Assembly: GCA_017509785.1 (NCBI GenBank)
Contig: JAFWOT010000017.1
Span: 1 to 54,485, forward strand
Reading direction: 5' to 3'
DNA: 54,485 bases
From: Clostridia bacterium
GTDB taxonomy: Bacteria > Bacillota > Clostridia > Christensenellales > CAG-138
In this document: positions 7,936-18,135 of the stretch, piece after piece
Position numbering within the stretch: position 1 is the stretch's first letter
How the letters are laid out: each line of letters starts with the position of its first letter
The notes under the pieces: model-generated
Told to the model about the DNA's origin: nothing
The model's database searches: none
What the model saw: the letters and a program-made list of their open reading frames with translations, nothing else
Made by a program: the position numbers and the translations under genes

Positions 7936-8556
7936 ATGCCTAATGTAAATCTTTACAACATGAAGGGCGAGAACATCGGCACCATCGACCTCGCCGAGAC
8001 CGTATTCGGCGCCGAGATCAATGCCTCCGCAATGCACTCCTACGTAGTCGCTTACCTCGCGAACCAGCGTCAGGGCACCCAGAGTGCCAAGACCCGCGCC
8101 GAGGTCTCCGGCGGCGGCAAGAAGCCCTGGCGTCAGAAGGGCACCGGCCGCGCCCGTCAGGGTTCGACCCGCTCCCCCCAGTGGACGCACGGCGGCGTAG
8201 TATTCGCCCCCAAGCCCCGCGACTATCGTCTCTCCCTCAACAAGAAGCTCAAGAGGGTCGCTCTCGCTTCCGCTCTGTCTTCCAAGGTCGCCGATGAGAA
8301 GATCGTCGTCGTCGATTCCATCGAGATGAATGAGATCAAGACCGCCGAGATGGTCAAGTCCCTCAAGGCGCTCAAGGCGAATAAGCCCCTCATCGTCCTC
8401 GCCGAGAATGACGAGAAGGTCGTCAAGTCCGCCCGCAACATCGAAGGCGTCGAGGTCAGCTTCGTAGGCGCCCTCAACACCTATGAGATCCTCAAGCACG
8501 ACACGCTCGTCATCGCGAAGAGCGCTGTCGAAAAGGTCGAGGAGGTATACGCATGA
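7936..8556 (+). CDS. rplD: 50S ribosomal protein L4
   Basis: L4 lines the exit tunnel and in several bacteria represses its own S10 operon. The tunnel loop is clear: [20 protein letters not shown], then [16 protein letters not shown]. Length 206 is normal. AAGGAGG precedes the start. The stop overlaps the rplW start (ATGA), so the two are coupled. It is the natural candidate ligand for the structured leader upstream of rpsJ. Confidence 0.98.
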   Translation: MPNVNLYNMKGENIGTIDLAETVFGAEINASAMHSYVVAYLANQRQGTQSAKTRAEVSGGGKKPWRQKGTGRARQGSTRSPQWTHGGVVFAPKPRDYRLSLNKKLKRVALASALSSKVADEKIVVVDSIEMNEIKTAEMVKSLKALKANKPLIVLAENDEKVVKSARNIEGVEVSFVGALNTYEILKHDTLVIAKSAVEKVEEVYA

Positions 8557-8846
8557 ATTACCACGATATAATCATCCGCCCCGTTCTCACCGAGAAGAGC
8601 TATGATATGATAGGCTCCAAGACCTACACCTTCATAGTCGCCAAGAGGGCCAATAAGACCGAAGTCAAGCAGGCTGTCGAGGCCGTCTTCCCCGGCGTCG
8701 AGGTCGACAAGGTCAACGTCGTCAACAAGACCGGTAAGGTCAAGAGGCAGGGCCTCCATGCGGGCCGTCGTCCCTCCACCAAGAAGGCTTATGTCACTCT
8801 GAAGGAGAACTCCAAGGGTATCGAGTTCTTCGACAGCATGCAGTAA
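8553..8846 (+). CDS. rplW: 50S ribosomal protein L23
   Basis: L23 lies at the tunnel exit and is the docking site for trigger factor and SRP. The start [19 protein letters not shown], then [19 protein letters not shown] and the loop [20 protein letters not shown] identify it. It has 97 residues. Its start lies inside the last codons of rplD, with the ribosome binding site in the rplD coding sequence. Confidence 0.98.
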   Translation: MNYHDIIIRPVLTEKSYDMIGSKTYTFIVAKRANKTEVKQAVEAVFPGVEVDKVNVVNKTGKVKRQGLHAGRRPSTKKAYVTLKENSKGIEFFDSMQ

Positions 8847-8857
8847 GGAGGAATAAA

Positions 8858-9691
8858 ATGGCTATCAGGAAAATAAAGCCCACCACTCCCGGTCAGCGTT
8901 TCATGACTGTCTCCATGTATGAGGAGATCACCTGCACCAAGCCCGAGCGTTCCCTGCTCGAGGCGAAGAAGCGCACCGGCGGCCGCAACAACCGCGGACG
9001 CATCACCACCCGCCACATCGGCGGCGGCGGCAGGGTCTACTACCGCATAATCGACTTCAAGCGCAATAAGGACAACGTCCCCGCTAAGGTCGCCACCATC
9101 GAGTACGATCCCAACCGTTCCGCTAACATCGCTCTTCTGCACTATGCGGACGGCGAGAAGCGCTACATCATTGCCCCCTACGGCCTCAACGTCGGCGACA
9201 CCGTCGTTTCCGGCGAGGGCGCCGATATCAAGGTCGGCAACGCCATTCCCCTCAAGAACATCCCCGTCGGCACGATGATCCACTGCATCGAGCTGCTTCC
9301 CGGCAAGGGCGCTCAGCTCGTCCGCAGCGCCGGCAACGCCGCTCAGCTCATGGCTAAGGAAGGCAAGTACGCTCAGGTACGCCTCCCCAGCGGTGAGGTC
9401 AGGCTCATCCCCCTCGGCTGCAAGGCTACGATCGGTCAGGTCGGCAACATCGACTTCGCCAACATCATGCTCGGCAAAGCCGGCCGCAAGCGCCACATGG
9501 GCATCCGTCCCACCGTCCGCGGTTCCGTCATGAACCCGAACGACCACCCCCACGGCGGTGGTGAGGGCAAGAGCCCCATCGGTCGTCCCGGCCCCGTCAC
9601 TCCTTGGGGCAAGCCCGCTCTTGGTCATAAGACCCGCAAGACCAAGAATGTCAACGATAAGTTCATCGTACGCCGCAGGAACGGCAAATAA
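8858..9691 (+). CDS. rplB: 50S ribosomal protein L2
   Basis: L2 is an essential protein of the peptidyl-transferase region that helps join the subunits. [17 protein letters not shown] near the N-terminus and the C-terminal [20 protein letters not shown], with the conserved functional histidine, are diagnostic. Length 277 is standard. It follows rplW by 11 bp behind AAGGAGG. Confidence 0.98.
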   Translation: MAIRKIKPTTPGQRFMTVSMYEEITCTKPERSLLEAKKRTGGRNNRGRITTRHIGGGGRVYYRIIDFKRNKDNVPAKVATIEYDPNRSANIALLHYADGEKRYIIAPYGLNVGDTVVSGEGADIKVGNAIPLKNIPVGTMIHCIELLPGKGAQLVRSAGNAAQLMAKEGKYAQVRLPSGEVRLIPLGCKATIGQVGNIDFANIMLGKAGRKRHMGIRPTVRGSVMNPNDHPHGGGEGKSPIGRPGPVTPWGKPALGHKTRKTKNVNDKFIVRRRNGK

Positions 9692-9710
9692 TTAGAGGGA
9701 GGAGAAAACA

Positions 9711-9992
9711 ATGAGTAGGTCAGTCAAGAAGGGACCGTTTGTGTCCGAAAGGCTTCTCGCCAACATTCAGAAGATGAATGAGACCGGTAAGAAGACCGTT
9801 CTGAAGACATGGTCCAGAGCATCCACGATCTTCCCCGATATGGTCGGTCACACGATCGCCGTTCACGACGGCAGGAAGCACGTTCCCGTCTATATCACCG
9901 AGGATATGGTCGGTCATAAGCTGGGCGAGTTCGCCCCCACCCGCACCTTCCGCGGCCATCGCGGCTCCGAGAAGACCACGCGCGGTAAGTAA
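9711..9992 (+). CDS. rpsS: 30S ribosomal protein S19
   Basis: S19 binds 16S rRNA in the head with S13, near the decoding site. [14 protein letters not shown] at the start, [22 protein letters not shown] and [13 protein letters not shown] are universal motifs. It has 93 residues. GGGAGGAG lies before the start; the gap to rplB is 19 bp. Confidence 0.98.
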   Translation: MSRSVKKGPFVSERLLANIQKMNETGKKTVLKTWSRASTIFPDMVGHTIAVHDGRKHVPVYITEDMVGHKLGEFAPTRTFRGHRGSEKTTRGK

Positions 9993-10012
9993 GATCAGGA
10001 GGAAAGAGAATT

Positions 10013-10399
10013 ATGGCAACAAGGTCTAAGGAAAAAGCAGCTGCTCGCCGCGAGAACGCCGAAAAGCGCCCCCATGCGACGGCTAAGTACATCCGTATTT
10101 CCTCCCGTAAGGTAAAGGTCGTCATCGACCTCATCCGCGGCAAGTCCGTCGATGATGCTGAGGCTATCCTCCTTTACACCCCCAAGGCAGCCGCTGAGCC
10201 CGTCTTAAAGCTCCTGCGCAGCGCGATCGCCAACGCCGAGAACAACCTCGAGCTCTCGAGGGACAATCTCTACGTCGCGGAGATCTACGCCAATCAGGGT
10301 CCGACCCTCAAGCGTTATCGCCCCAGGGCAAGGGGTTCCGCCTTCCACATCAGGAAGCGCACCAGCCACATCACCGTTATTCTGGACGAGAAGGAGTAA
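10013..10399 (+). CDS. rplV: 50S ribosomal protein L22
   Basis: L22 extends a beta-hairpin into the exit tunnel. The motifs [20 protein letters not shown] and [20 protein letters not shown] are typical. At 128 residues it is slightly longer than usual because of a basic, alanine-rich N-terminal stretch of about 20 residues ([19 protein letters not shown]). rpsC follows after three bases. Confidence 0.97.
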   Translation: MATRSKEKAAARRENAEKRPHATAKYIRISSRKVKVVIDLIRGKSVDDAEAILLYTPKAAAEPVLKLLRSAIANAENNLELSRDNLYVAEIYANQGPTLKRYRPRARGSAFHIRKRTSHITVILDEKE

Positions 10400-10402
10400 G
10401 TT

Positions 10403-11053
10403 ATGGGTCAGAAAGTTAATCCTAATGGCTTCCGCGTAGGCGTTATCAGGGGTTGGAACACCCGTTGGTATGCTAATAAGAAGAATTTTTCCGATTATCT
10501 GATTGAGGACAACAAGATCCGTAAGTTCCTCAAGAAGAAGTACTACGAAGCAAGCGTCGCCAAGATCGAGATCGAGCGCGCCGCCGATAAGGCGACTGTC
10601 AGCATCTACACCGCTCGTCCCGGCATGCTGATCGGCAAGGGCGGCGTCGGCGTTGACGCCATCAAGGCCGAGCTCCTGAAGCTCGTCGGCCGTCCCGTCA
10701 ACGTGAACATCATGGAGATCCGCAACCCCGACGCGTGTGCTCAGCTCGTAGCCGAGAACATCGCCGCCGCTCTCGAGAAGCGCACCTCCTACCGCCGCGC
10801 CATGAAGCAGGCCATGGGCCGTGCCATGAAGGCGAACGCGAAGGGTATCAAGATCACCTGCGCAGGTCGTCTGGGCGGCGCTGAGATCGCCAGGAGCGAG
10901 GACGTTCACGACGGTTCCATTCCCCGTCAGACCATCCGCGCGGACATCGAATACGGCTTCGCCGAGGCTGCTACCACTTACGGCCGCATCGGCGTTAAGG
11001 TTTGGATCTATAAGGGCGAGGTCCTCGGCAAGAGGAACTCCAAGAAAGCGTAA
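10403..11053 (+). CDS. rpsC: 30S ribosomal protein S3
   Basis: S3 forms part of the mRNA entry channel and its helicase activity. The type-II KH domain carries [18 protein letters not shown] with the GxxG loop. The start [19 protein letters not shown] and the later [15 protein letters not shown] are diagnostic. It has 216 residues. The start lies only three bases after rplV. Confidence 0.98.
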   Translation: MGQKVNPNGFRVGVIRGWNTRWYANKKNFSDYLIEDNKIRKFLKKKYYEASVAKIEIERAADKATVSIYTARPGMLIGKGGVGVDAIKAELLKLVGRPVNVNIMEIRNPDACAQLVAENIAAALEKRTSYRRAMKQAMGRAMKANAKGIKITCAGRLGGAEIARSEDVHDGSIPRQTIRADIEYGFAEAATTYGRIGVKVWIYKGEVLGKRNSKKA

Positions 11054-11068
11054 GGAGGCGAATTACCC

Positions 11069-11497
11069 ATGTTGATGCCTAAGAGAGTTAAGCGCAGAAG
11101 GGTCCATCGCGGACGCATGAAGGGCAAAGCCCTGCGCGGTAATACCATCACCTACGGTGAATTCGGTCTTGTAGCTACGGAGCCCGCCTGGGTCACCAGC
11201 AATCAGATCGAGGCAGCTCGTGTCGCCATGACACGTTTCATCAAGCGTAACGGTCAGGTCTGGGTCAAGATCTTCCCCGACAAGCCCGTCACCGAGAAGC
11301 CCGCTGAGACCCGAATGGGTTCCGGTAAGGGCTCGCCCGAATACTGGGTAGCAGTCGTCAAGCCCGGCCGCGTCATGTTCGAGATCGCCGGCGCCGACGA
11401 GGCAACGATGCGCGAAGCGCTCCGCCTTGCTGTCCACAAGCTGCCCCTCAAGTGTAAGATAGTTAAGAAAGTGGAGGAAAAGGCTAATGAAGACTAA
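11069..11497 (+). CDS. rplP: 50S ribosomal protein L16
   Basis: L16 contacts the A-site tRNA elbow and completes the large subunit. The start [19 protein letters not shown] is the normal L16 N-terminus, which supports ATG 11069 rather than the next ATG at 11075. [19 protein letters not shown] is the conserved glycine-rich region. It has 142 residues. Its end overlaps rpmC by 11 bases. Confidence 0.98.
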   Translation: MLMPKRVKRRRVHRGRMKGKALRGNTITYGEFGLVATEPAWVTSNQIEAARVAMTRFIKRNGQVWVKIFPDKPVTEKPAETRMGSGKGSPEYWVAVVKPGRVMFEIAGADEATMREALRLAVHKLPLKCKIVKKVEEKANED

Positions 11498-11690
11498 GGA
11501 ATTCCAGAAGCTTAAGGAGCTTTCCGTCGAAGAGCTTCAGGCCAAAGAGAAGGAGCTCAAGGAAGAGCTCTTCAATCTCCGCTTCCAGCAGGCAATCGGC
11601 CAGCTCGCGAATCCCATGCGCCTGGGCGAGTGCAAGCGTGACATTGCAAGGGTCAAGACGGTCCTTACCGAGCGTCTGGCCGCTAACTGA
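11487..11690 (+). CDS. rpmC: 50S ribosomal protein L29
   Basis: L29 is a small helical hairpin protein beside L23 at the tunnel exit. Two helices are visible: [19 protein letters not shown] and [19 protein letters not shown]; it ends in the usual [13 protein letters not shown]. It has 67 residues. It starts inside rplP and reads from the rplP coding sequence's own GTGGAGG. Confidence 0.97.
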   Translation: MKTKEFQKLKELSVEELQAKEKELKEELFNLRFQQAIGQLANPMRLGECKRDIARVKTVLTERLAAN

Positions 11691-11707
11691 TGAGGGAGGT
11701 ACGTACA

Positions 11708-11983
11708 ATGGAAGAGAATACCAACACCATCGTAAGGGGCTACCGCAAGACCCGTACCGGTATCGTCGTCAGCGACAAGATGGATAAGACCGTCGTCGTT
11801 GCCGTCAGGACGAAGGTCCGTCACCCCCTCTACGGCAAGATGGTCAACAAGACCACGAAGTTCAAGGCTCACGATGAGAACAATGAGTGCGGCGTCGGTG
11901 ATACCATCCGCATCATGGAGACCCGCCCCCTTTCCAAGGATAAGCGCTGGCGCGTGGTCGAGATCATCGAGAAGGCTAAGTAA
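11708..11983 (+). CDS. rpsQ: 30S ribosomal protein S17
   Basis: S17 is a primary 16S-binding OB-fold protein. [20 protein letters not shown] and [19 protein letters not shown] identify it, with the late [18 protein letters not shown]. The frame is open from 11690, but ATG 11708 follows GGGAGGT at a good distance and gives 91 residues, so I take that start. Confidence 0.96.
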   Translation: MEENTNTIVRGYRKTRTGIVVSDKMDKTVVVAVRTKVRHPLYGKMVNKTTKFKAHDENNECGVGDTIRIMETRPLSKDKRWRVVEIIEKAK

Positions 11984-11998
11984 GCTTGGAGGTAAATT

Positions 11999-12367
11999 AT
12001 GATTCAGCCACAGACTAGATTAAAGGTCGCCGACAATTCCGGCGCTAAGGAGATCATGTGCATCCGTGTGCTGGGCGGCTCCAAGAGGAAGTTTGCCAGC
12101 ATCGGTGATGTGATCGTTGCATCCGTCAAGACGGCCACCCCCGGCGGCGCCGTCAAGAAGAAGGATGTCGTCAAGGCCGTCGTAGTCCGCACAGCGATGG
12201 GCGTCCATCGCCATGACGGTTCCCACATTCGTTTTGACGATAACGCAGCCGTTATCATCAACGATCAGAAGCAGCCCCGCGGCACCCGTATCTTCGGGCC
12301 GGTCGCCAGGGAGCTTCGTGAGAAGGACTATATGAAGATAGTCTCCCTCGCACCCGAGGTTCTGTAA
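11999..12367 (+). CDS. rplN: 50S ribosomal protein L14
   Basis: L14 helps form the inter-subunit bridge and binds the silencing factor Rsf[21 protein letters not shown] and [19 protein letters not shown] are signatures. [20 protein letters not shown] is the conserved late segment. Its 122 residues are exactly the family length. Confidence 0.98.
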   Translation: MIQPQTRLKVADNSGAKEIMCIRVLGGSKRKFASIGDVIVASVKTATPGGAVKKKDVVKAVVVRTAMGVHRHDGSHIRFDDNAAVIINDQKQPRGTRIFGPVARELREKDYMKIVSLAPEVL

Positions 12368-12379
12368 GGAGGATATGTT

Positions 12380-12712
12380 ATGAACATCAAGACAGGCGAC
12401 ACCGTAATGGTTATTGCCGGCAACAACCAGAAGGACGTTGGCCGTACCGGTAAGGTCCTCAAGGTATATCCTGCCAAGGAGCGTGTTGTCGTACAGGGTC
12501 GTGCTATGGTCATCCGCCATACAAAGCCCCGTCAGCAGGGTGAGCAGGGCGGCAGGATCGAGAAGGAAGGCAGCATCCACGTTTCCAACGTGATGCTCGT
12601 CTGCCCCTCCTGCAAGAAGCCCACCAGGGTCGGTCATGCTTTCGTTGAAGGCAAGGACGGCCAGCAGAAGAAGGTCCGCGTTTGCAAGAACTGCGGCAAG
12701 AACATTGACTGA
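12380..12712 (+). CDS. rplX: 50S ribosomal protein L24
   Basis: L24 is one of the two proteins that start large-subunit assembly. The KOW motif is at the N-terminus (KTGDTVMVIAGNNQKDVGRTG). Two Cys pairs (CPSCKK and CKNCGK) in the C-terminal half suggest a zinc knuckle, as in many Clostridia. It has 110 residues. Confidence 0.97.
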   Translation: MNIKTGDTVMVIAGNNQKDVGRTGKVLKVYPAKERVVVQGRAMVIRHTKPRQQGEQGGRIEKEGSIHVSNVMLVCPSCKKPTRVGHAFVEGKDGQQKKVRVCKNCGKNID

Positions 12713-12725
12713 GGAGGAAAGCTAA

Positions 12726-13349
12726 ATGGCTAAGAAGGAACAGGCTCAGGCCCCCGCCAAGAAGAAAAAGGGCCAGCAGGAAGCTGCCGCTTTCACCGAG
12801 ACTGCCCGCCTCAGGGTCAAGTATACAGAGGAAGTTGCTCCCGCCATGCACGAGAAGTTCAACTACCCCAACCCCATGATGATCCCCAAGCTTGAGAAGA
12901 TCGTTCTCAACATGGGTCTCGGCTCCGACAAGGATAACCCCAAGGCTATCGACGCCGCGCTCGAGCAGCTCGGTCAGATCGCCGGTCAGAGGCCCGTCAT
13001 CACCAAGGCCAAGAAGTCCGTTGCGAACTTCAAGGTCCGTCAGGGTATGAACATCGGCGCTAAGGTCACCCTCCGCGGCGATCGCATGTACTACTTCATG
13101 GATAAGCTCATGAACATCGTACTGCCCCGCGTTCGCGACTTCCGCGGCGTTTCCGATACCAGCTTCGACGGCCGCGGCAACTATGCCATGGGCGTTAAGG
13201 AACAGCTGATATTCCCCGAGATCAACTATGATGACGTCGATAAGGTCCGCGGTATGGATATCGTTTTCGTAACGAGCGCCAACACCGATGAAGAAGCCAA
13301 GGAACTCCTCAGGCTCTTCGGTATGCCTTTCACCAACATCAACGCCTGA
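12726..13349 (+). CDS. rplE: 50S ribosomal protein L5 with an N-terminal extension
   Basis: L5 binds 5S rRNA and contacts P-site tRNA. The core is standard, from about residue 28: [13 protein letters not shown], then [30 protein letters not shown] and [11 protein letters not shown]. The protein is 207 residues long against about 180 in Bacillus. The difference is a Lys/Ala/Gln-rich N-terminal tail ([20 protein letters not shown]). GAGGAGG precedes ATG 12726; no internal ATG with a good site sits at the core start, so the tail is probably translated. Confidence 0.96.
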   Translation: MAKKEQAQAPAKKKKGQQEAAAFTETARLRVKYTEEVAPAMHEKFNYPNPMMIPKLEKIVLNMGLGSDKDNPKAIDAALEQLGQIAGQRPVITKAKKSVANFKVRQGMNIGAKVTLRGDRMYYFMDKLMNIVLPRVRDFRGVSDTSFDGRGNYAMGVKEQLIFPEINYDDVDKVRGMDIVFVTSANTDEEAKELLRLFGMPFTNINA

Positions 13350-13362
13350 CAGGAGGTAACTC

Positions 13363-13548
13363 ATGGCTAAGACATCAATGAAGCTCAAGCAGCAGCGTGA
13401 ACCCAAGTTCTCCACCAGGGCGTACACCCGTTGCCGCATCTGCGGTCGCCCCCATTCCGTTCTCAGGAAGTACGGCGTATGCCGCGTTTGCTTCCGTGAG
13501 CTCGCTTATAAGGGCGAGATCCCCGGCGTCCGCAAGGCAAGCTGGTAA
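13363..13548 (+). CDS. rpsZ: 30S ribosomal protein S14, zinc (type Z) form
   Basis: This short S14 paralogue type of 61 residues carries four zinc ligands, Cys24, Cys27, Cys40 and Cys43 (CRIC and CRVC). The end [11 protein letters not shown] is the standard S14 C-terminus. Bacillus also keeps a zinc-free form elsewhere; none is seen in this window. Confidence 0.97.
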   Translation: MAKTSMKLKQQREPKFSTRAYTRCRICGRPHSVLRKYGVCRVCFRELAYKGEIPGVRKASW

Positions 13549-13570
13549 TCTTTGTAAGGAGGAAAGTTAA

Positions 13571-13969
13571 ATGCTTATTACAGATCCTATTGCTGATATG
13601 CTCACCCGCATTCGTAATGCGCTGGTCGCAAAGCACGAGACGGTCGACGTGCCCGCTTCCAACATGAAGCTCGCCATCGCCGAGATTCTCCTCAACGAAG
13701 GTTACATCAAGTCCTACACCGTCAACGAGGAAGGCGTAGAGAAGATGATGAACATCGTACTCAAGTACGGTCCCAACAAGCAGCGTGTCATCACCGGTCT
13801 CAAGCGCGTTTCCAAGCCCGGTCTGCGCGTTTACGCCCGCAAGGATAAGCTCCCCAAGGTCCTGAACGGCCTCGGGATCGCCATCATCTCCACCTCCAAG
13901 GGTATCATGACCGATCGTGACGCCCGCAAGGAAGGCGTAGGCGGCGAAGTCCTCGCGTACATCTGGTAA
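13571..13969 (+). CDS. rpsH: 30S ribosomal protein S8
   Basis: S8 is a primary binder of the central 16S domain and represses the spc operon in Escherichia coli. [18 protein letters not shown] at the start and [19 protein letters not shown] near the end are diagnostic, closing with GGEVLAYIW. It has 132 residues. Confidence 0.98.
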   Translation: MLITDPIADMLTRIRNALVAKHETVDVPASNMKLAIAEILLNEGYIKSYTVNEEGVEKMMNIVLKYGPNKQRVITGLKRVSKPGLRVYARKDKLPKVLNGLGIAIISTSKGIMTDRDARKEGVGGEVLAYIW

Positions 13970-14002
13970 TCAACAATCTCAATATTTTACGGAGGTAAAA
14001 CA

Positions 14003-14539
14003 ATGTCTCGAATCGGAAAACATCCGATAGCCGTACCCGGCGGAGTGACAATCACGGTCGAGAATAACGTCGTGACCGTCAAGGGCCCCAAGGGCGAGCT
14101 TTCGGAGAAGGTATCCCCCCGCATGCACATCACCGAGGAGGATGGCACTCTCAAGGTCGAAAGGCCCAGCGATGAAAAGCAGGATCGCGCCCTGCACGGC
14201 CTCACCCGTACGCTTATCAACAACATGGTCATCGGCGTGACCAACGGCTTCGAAAAGAAGCTCGAGATAGAGGGTACCGGTTACAAGGCTGCGAAGAACG
14301 GCAACAAGCTCGTTCTCACCGTCGGCTATTCCCACAACGTTGAGTTCGAGGAGAAGGACGGCATCACCTTTGACGTTCCCGCTCCCAACAAGATCACCGT
14401 TAAGGGCATCAGCAAGCAGAGGGTCGGTCAGATCGCCGCGAACATCCGCGAGGTCCGTCCCCCCGAGCCCTATAAGGGCAAGGGCATCCGCTATGCCGGT
14501 GAGTTCGTCCGCCGCAAGGTCGGTAAGACGGGTAAGTAA
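14003..14539 (+). CDS. rplF: 50S ribosomal protein L6
   Basis: L6 has two repeated domains and lies next to the factor-binding site. [33 protein letters not shown] and the C-terminal [20 protein letters not shown] are signatures. Length 178 is normal. A GGAGGT site precedes the start, 33 bp after rpsH. Confidence 0.98.
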   Translation: MSRIGKHPIAVPGGVTITVENNVVTVKGPKGELSEKVSPRMHITEEDGTLKVERPSDEKQDRALHGLTRTLINNMVIGVTNGFEKKLEIEGTGYKAAKNGNKLVLTVGYSHNVEFEEKDGITFDVPAPNKITVKGISKQRVGQIAANIREVRPPEPYKGKGIRYAGEFVRRKVGKTGK

Positions 14540-14552
14540 TTGGAGGTAAACT

Positions 14553-14921
14553 ATGATCAGTAAGATAGATAAGAATGCCGTAAGGACTGCACGCCATCAG
14601 CGCCAGAGGCACTACTTCGGCGGCACCCCCGAGCGTCCCCGTCTCAACGTATACCGTTCTCTCAAGCACATCTATGCTCAGGTGATCGACGACGTCGCCG
14701 GCGTAACTCTCGCCGCGGCTTCCACCGTCGAGCCGGGCATCGCTTCCCAGCTTGAGGGCAAGAACAAGAAGCAGGCTGCCGAGCTCGTCGGTGAGACCGT
14801 TGCCAAGCGCGCCAAGGATAAGGGCGTTGAAAAGGTCGTTTTCGACCGCGGCGGTTATCTCTACACCGGTCGTGTTCAGGCCCTGGCAGACGGCGCCCGC
14901 AAGGGTGGCCTGGATTTCTAA
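14553..14921 (+). CDS. rplR: 50S ribosomal protein L18
   Basis: L18 binds 5S rRNA with L5. The motif [20 protein letters not shown] and the end [19 protein letters not shown], then GARKGGLDF, identify it. It has 122 residues. Gap to rplF 13 bp. Confidence 0.98.
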   Translation: MISKIDKNAVRTARHQRQRHYFGGTPERPRLNVYRSLKHIYAQVIDDVAGVTLAAASTVEPGIASQLEGKNKKQAAELVGETVAKRAKDKGVEKVVFDRGGYLYTGRVQALADGARKGGLDF

Positions 14922-14934
14922 GGAGGTACTTTAA

Positions 14935-15444
14935 ATGCAGCAGAGGCGTAATTTCACTCCGGAAGTACCGGAATTTCAGGAGCGCTTAGTAGCGGTCAAC
15001 CGTGTTGCCAAGGTCGTCAAGGGCGGTCGTACCTTCCGTTTTGCCGCTCTCATCGTTATCGGCGATGAGAAGGGCAGGGTAGGCGTCGGCACCGGCAAGG
15101 CAGCCGAGATCCCCGAAGCCGTCCGTAAGGGCGTCGAGGATGCGAAGCGTCATCTCATCAACGTCCCCATCGTCGGGACCACCATTCCTCATGCCGTTGA
15201 GGGTAAGTTCTCTAAGGGCCATGTCCGCATGCTCCCCGCCGAAGAAGGTACCGGCGTTATCGCCGGCGGCCCCGTTCGTGCGGTCCTCGAGATGGCCGGC
15301 ATCAAGGATATCCGTACCAAGAGCTACGGTTCCAACAATCCCGCCAACTGCGTCAAGGCTACCTTGAACGGCCTCCAGCAGCTCAGGACTGCGGAGCAGA
15401 TCGCAAAGCTCCGCGGCAAGTCCGTTGCTGAGATCACCGAATAA
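14935..15444 (+). CDS. rpsE: 30S ribosomal protein S5
   Basis: S5 shapes the decoding centre and mRNA entry; spectinomycin resistance maps to its loop. [19 protein letters not shown], then [20 protein letters not shown] and [20 protein letters not shown] are typical. Length 169. The loop region after VVKGGRTF looks normal. Confidence 0.98.
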   Translation: MQQRRNFTPEVPEFQERLVAVNRVAKVVKGGRTFRFAALIVIGDEKGRVGVGTGKAAEIPEAVRKGVEDAKRHLINVPIVGTTIPHAVEGKFSKGHVRMLPAEEGTGVIAGGPVRAVLEMAGIKDIRTKSYGSNNPANCVKATLNGLQQLRTAEQIAKLRGKSVAEITE

Positions 15445-15457
15445 GGGGGAAAAGCAA

Positions 15458-15637
15458 ATGGCACAGCTTAAGATCGAATTGGTAAAAAGCACCATCGGTG
15501 CTCTCAAGGATCAGCAGGCGACCGTCAAGGCCCTCGGCCTTCACAAGATGCACTCCGTCGTCGTAAAAGAGGACAATCCCTGCATCCGCGGCATGATCTT
15601 CAAAGTGAAGCACCTTGTCAAGGTGGAAGAAGTCTAA
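15458..15637 (+). CDS. rpmD: 50S ribosomal protein L30
   Basis: Small L30 of 59 residues: [19 protein letters not shown], then [15 protein letters not shown] and [17 protein letters not shown]. An upstream in-frame start exists at 15425, but ATG 15458 follows AAGGGGG with good spacing and gives the family length. Confidence 0.96.
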   Translation: MAQLKIELVKSTIGALKDQQATVKALGLHKMHSVVVKEDNPCIRGMIFKVKHLVKVEEV

Positions 15638-15650
15638 TTGGAGGTGCAGC

Positions 15651-16091
15651 ATGAAACTTCAAGATTTACAGCCCACTGAAGGCGCAACCGCCTCCAAGAG
15701 GCGCGTAGGCCGCGGCACCGGTTCCGGTCTGGGTAAGACCTCCGGTTACGGCCACAAGGGTCAGAAGGCCCGCTCCGGAAGCAAGAAGAACGGCTTCGAA
15801 GGCGGTCAGATGCCCCTTCCCCGCAGGCTCCCGAAGCGCGGTTTCTACAACAACTTCGCCAAGGAATACACGGTTATCAACATCGAGATGCTCGAGCAGT
15901 TTGATAACGGCACTGTGATCAACGCCGAGACCCTCTATGAGGCGGGCGTGATCCGTAAGATCGAAAAGGACGGACTCAAAGTTCTGGGTCGTGGCAAGCT
16001 TACAAAGAACCTGACCGTTAAGGCGGCTAAGGTTTCGGAATCAGCCCGTAACGCTATCGTTGCTGCCGGCGGAACTGTTGAGGTGGAGTAA
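15651..16091 (+). CDS. rplO: 50S ribosomal protein L15
   Basis: L15 is a late assembly protein with a long glycine/basic N-terminal arm, seen here as [20 protein letters not shown] and [18 protein letters not shown]. It has 146 residues from ATG 15651 (site GGAGGTG). Its stop overlaps the secY start by one base (TAATG), coupling the ribosome and translocon genes. Confidence 0.97.
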   Translation: MKLQDLQPTEGATASKRRVGRGTGSGLGKTSGYGHKGQKARSGSKKNGFEGGQMPLPRRLPKRGFYNNFAKEYTVINIEMLEQFDNGTVINAETLYEAGVIRKIEKDGLKVLGRGKLTKNLTVKAAKVSESARNAIVAAGGTVEVE

Positions 16092-17446
16092 TGTTTAAGA
16101 CGTTCATCAATGCATGGAAGGTCAAGGACATTCGCACTAAGATGCTCTTCACCCTCCTGCTCATCGTGATCTACAGGTTGGGTTCGTTCATTCCCATCCC
16201 CGGCGTCAACGCCACCGCGCTTGCTGACAGCGTCAGGCAGTACGATCTGCTCGGCTTCCTGGATCTGTTCAGCGGCGGCTCGCTGAGTCAGTTCTCGCTG
16301 TTTGCAATGGGTATCAGCCCCTACATCACGGGCTCCATTATCATCCAGCTCCTCACGATCGCCATCCCCGCCCTCGAGCGCCTCTCCAAGGAAGAGGACG
16401 GCAGGCAGAAGATCGAGAGGATCACCCGCTACGTGGGCGTTGGCCTTGCCGCCATCCAGTCCATCAGCATCATCGTCATGCTTCAGAATGCCAATGTTGA
16501 CATCCTGAACACGCTCAAGATCTTCGGTTCCGACGGTCTCAACAAGGCGTTCACCTACATCACCATCGCTGTCTGCGCCACCGCGGGCACCGCGTTCCTT
16601 ATGTGGATGGGCGAGCGCATCACCGAGAAGGGCGTCGGCAACGGTATCTCGATGCTGATCTTCGCTTCCATCGTAGCCTCCATCCCCGACGTATTCGTCA
16701 GGATATTCCGCTACTGGGAGATCCTCCCCTGGGCACAGATCGACGTTAACAACGGCGGTATGCTCAAGTGGTGGGCGCCCCTCGTAGCACTCATTGTTGC
16801 GGTAGTCCTCATTGCCGGCGTCGTTCTCGTCGACAGGGCCGTCCGCCGCATCCCCGTTCAGTACGCGAAGCGTGTTGTCGGCCGTAAGCTTTACGGCGGT
16901 CAGTCGACTCACATCCCCATGAAGGCCAACGCCAACGGCGTTATGCCCCTCATCTTCGCGATGACGATACTGCAGGTCCCCGCCATGATCGGCCAGTTCT
17001 GGGCAGATCAGACCAAGGGCTTCCCGCTCTTCGTCTCCACCTATCTGAGCGCCTCCAGCACCAACGTTGCGGGTATCATCATCTACAACCTGCTCTACGG
17101 TCTGCTCATCATAGGATTCGCTTACTTCTACTCCTCCATCAGCTTCAACGCTGTGGATATCTCCAAGAACCTCCAGCAGAACGGCGGCTTCATCCCCGGC
17201 ATCCGCCCCGGTAAGCCCACGAGCGATTATCTGCAGAGGAAGTCCTCCCGCCTGACCATGTTTGGCGCCATCTTCCTTTGCCTGATCGCCATCATCCCGT
17301 CCATCATCATGAACCTGCTGGGCGTCAACCTCCTCAGCCGCTTCGGTGCGACCTCCATCCTCATTATGGTATCCGTCGCGCTCGAGACTGCGGAGCAGCT
17401 GGATTCCCTCCTGCTGATGCGCCACTACAAGGGCTTCCTTGGTTGA
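16091..17446 (+). CDS. secY: Preprotein translocase subunit SecY
   Basis: SecY is the channel of the Sec translocon in the cytoplasmic membrane. About ten transmembrane helices can be traced. Motifs include YRLGSFIPIPGVN at the first helix, FSLFAMGISPYITGSIIIQL, and PMKANANGVMPLIFAM, with RRIPVQYAKR in a cytoplasmic loop. The end LLLMRHYKGFLG is typical. Length 451 is slightly above average. It sits in its usual place between rplO and adk. Confidence 0.97.
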   Translation: MFKTFINAWKVKDIRTKMLFTLLLIVIYRLGSFIPIPGVNATALADSVRQYDLLGFLDLFSGGSLSQFSLFAMGISPYITGSIIIQLLTIAIPALERLSKEEDGRQKIERITRYVGVGLAAIQSISIIVMLQNANVDILNTLKIFGSDGLNKAFTYITIAVCATAGTAFLMWMGERITEKGVGNGISMLIFASIVASIPDVFVRIFRYWEILPWAQIDVNNGGMLKWWAPLVALIVAVVLIAGVVLVDRAVRRIPVQYAKRVVGRKLYGGQSTHIPMKANANGVMPLIFAMTILQVPAMIGQFWADQTKGFPLFVSTYLSASSTNVAGIIIYNLLYGLLIIGFAYFYSSISFNAVDISKNLQQNGGFIPGIRPGKPTSDYLQRKSSRLTMFGAIFLCLIAIIPSIIMNLLGVNLLSRFGATSILIMVSVALETAEQLDSLLLMRHYKGFLG

Positions 17447-17463
17447 TAGGAGCAAGCTATCGT

Positions 17464-18120
17464 ATGAAGCTCATACTTTTAGGTCCGCCGGGTGCCGGTA
17501 AAGGCACCCAGGCGGCTAAAATAGCTGAACGTTATTCGCTCGCACATATCTCCACCGGAGATATGCTGCGGGCTGAAATAGCTTCTGAGACTCCCCTCGG
17601 ATTAAGGGCAAAAGCCCTCATTGACGAGGGTGAACTCGTCCCCGACGAGATAATAATAGGCATGGTAAGGAACCGCATCTCGCAGGATGACTGCGTCAAC
17701 GGCTTCCTTCTTGACGGCTTCCCCAGGACCATCCCCCAGGCGGAGCAGCTGCTCACGTTCTCCGAGATCGACCGCGCCGTTCTCATCTCGGTCCCCGATG
17801 AGCTGATCATCGACCGTATGCAGAAGCGCCGCGTATGCCCCTCCTGCAAGAGGACGTACAGCGTCGATCCCGACGCCGCTTCGAGCTTTTCCTGCGAGGA
17901 CTGCGGTACCGAGCTCATCATTCGTGACGATGATAAGCCCGAAACGGTCGCGCACAGGCTCGCGGTGTACGCGGAGCAGACCTTCCCGCTCGTGGAGTTC
18001 TTCCGTGAGAGAGGGCTCCTCACCGAGGTGGACGGCTCCGGTTCGGTGGACGGCGTAGCCGAAAGCATCTTCGCAGAGCTGAGCGCGGCCGAAGCTCCGG
18101 TCGAGGACGCGTTGTTTTGA
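17464..18120 (+). CDS. adk: Adenylate kinase, zinc-lid type
   Basis: Adk catalyses ATP + AMP to 2 ADP. The P-loop is GPPGAGKGTQ (residues 7-16), and FLLDGFPRTIPQAEQL carries the AMP-binding arginine. The lid holds Cys125, Cys128, Cys144 and Cys147, so it binds zinc as in Gram-positive enzymes. From ATG 17464 the protein has 218 residues. The frame is open further upstream inside secY, but only this start gives the standard MKLILLGPPG. Confidence 0.96.
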   Translation: MKLILLGPPGAGKGTQAAKIAERYSLAHISTGDMLRAEIASETPLGLRAKALIDEGELVPDEIIIGMVRNRISQDDCVNGFLLDGFPRTIPQAEQLLTFSEIDRAVLISVPDELIIDRMQKRRVCPSCKRTYSVDPDAASSFSCEDCGTELIIRDDDKPETVAHRLAVYAEQTFPLVEFFRERGLLTEVDGSGSVDGVAESIFAELSAAEAPVEDALF

Positions 18121-18135
18121 TCCAAGGTCATTGAT

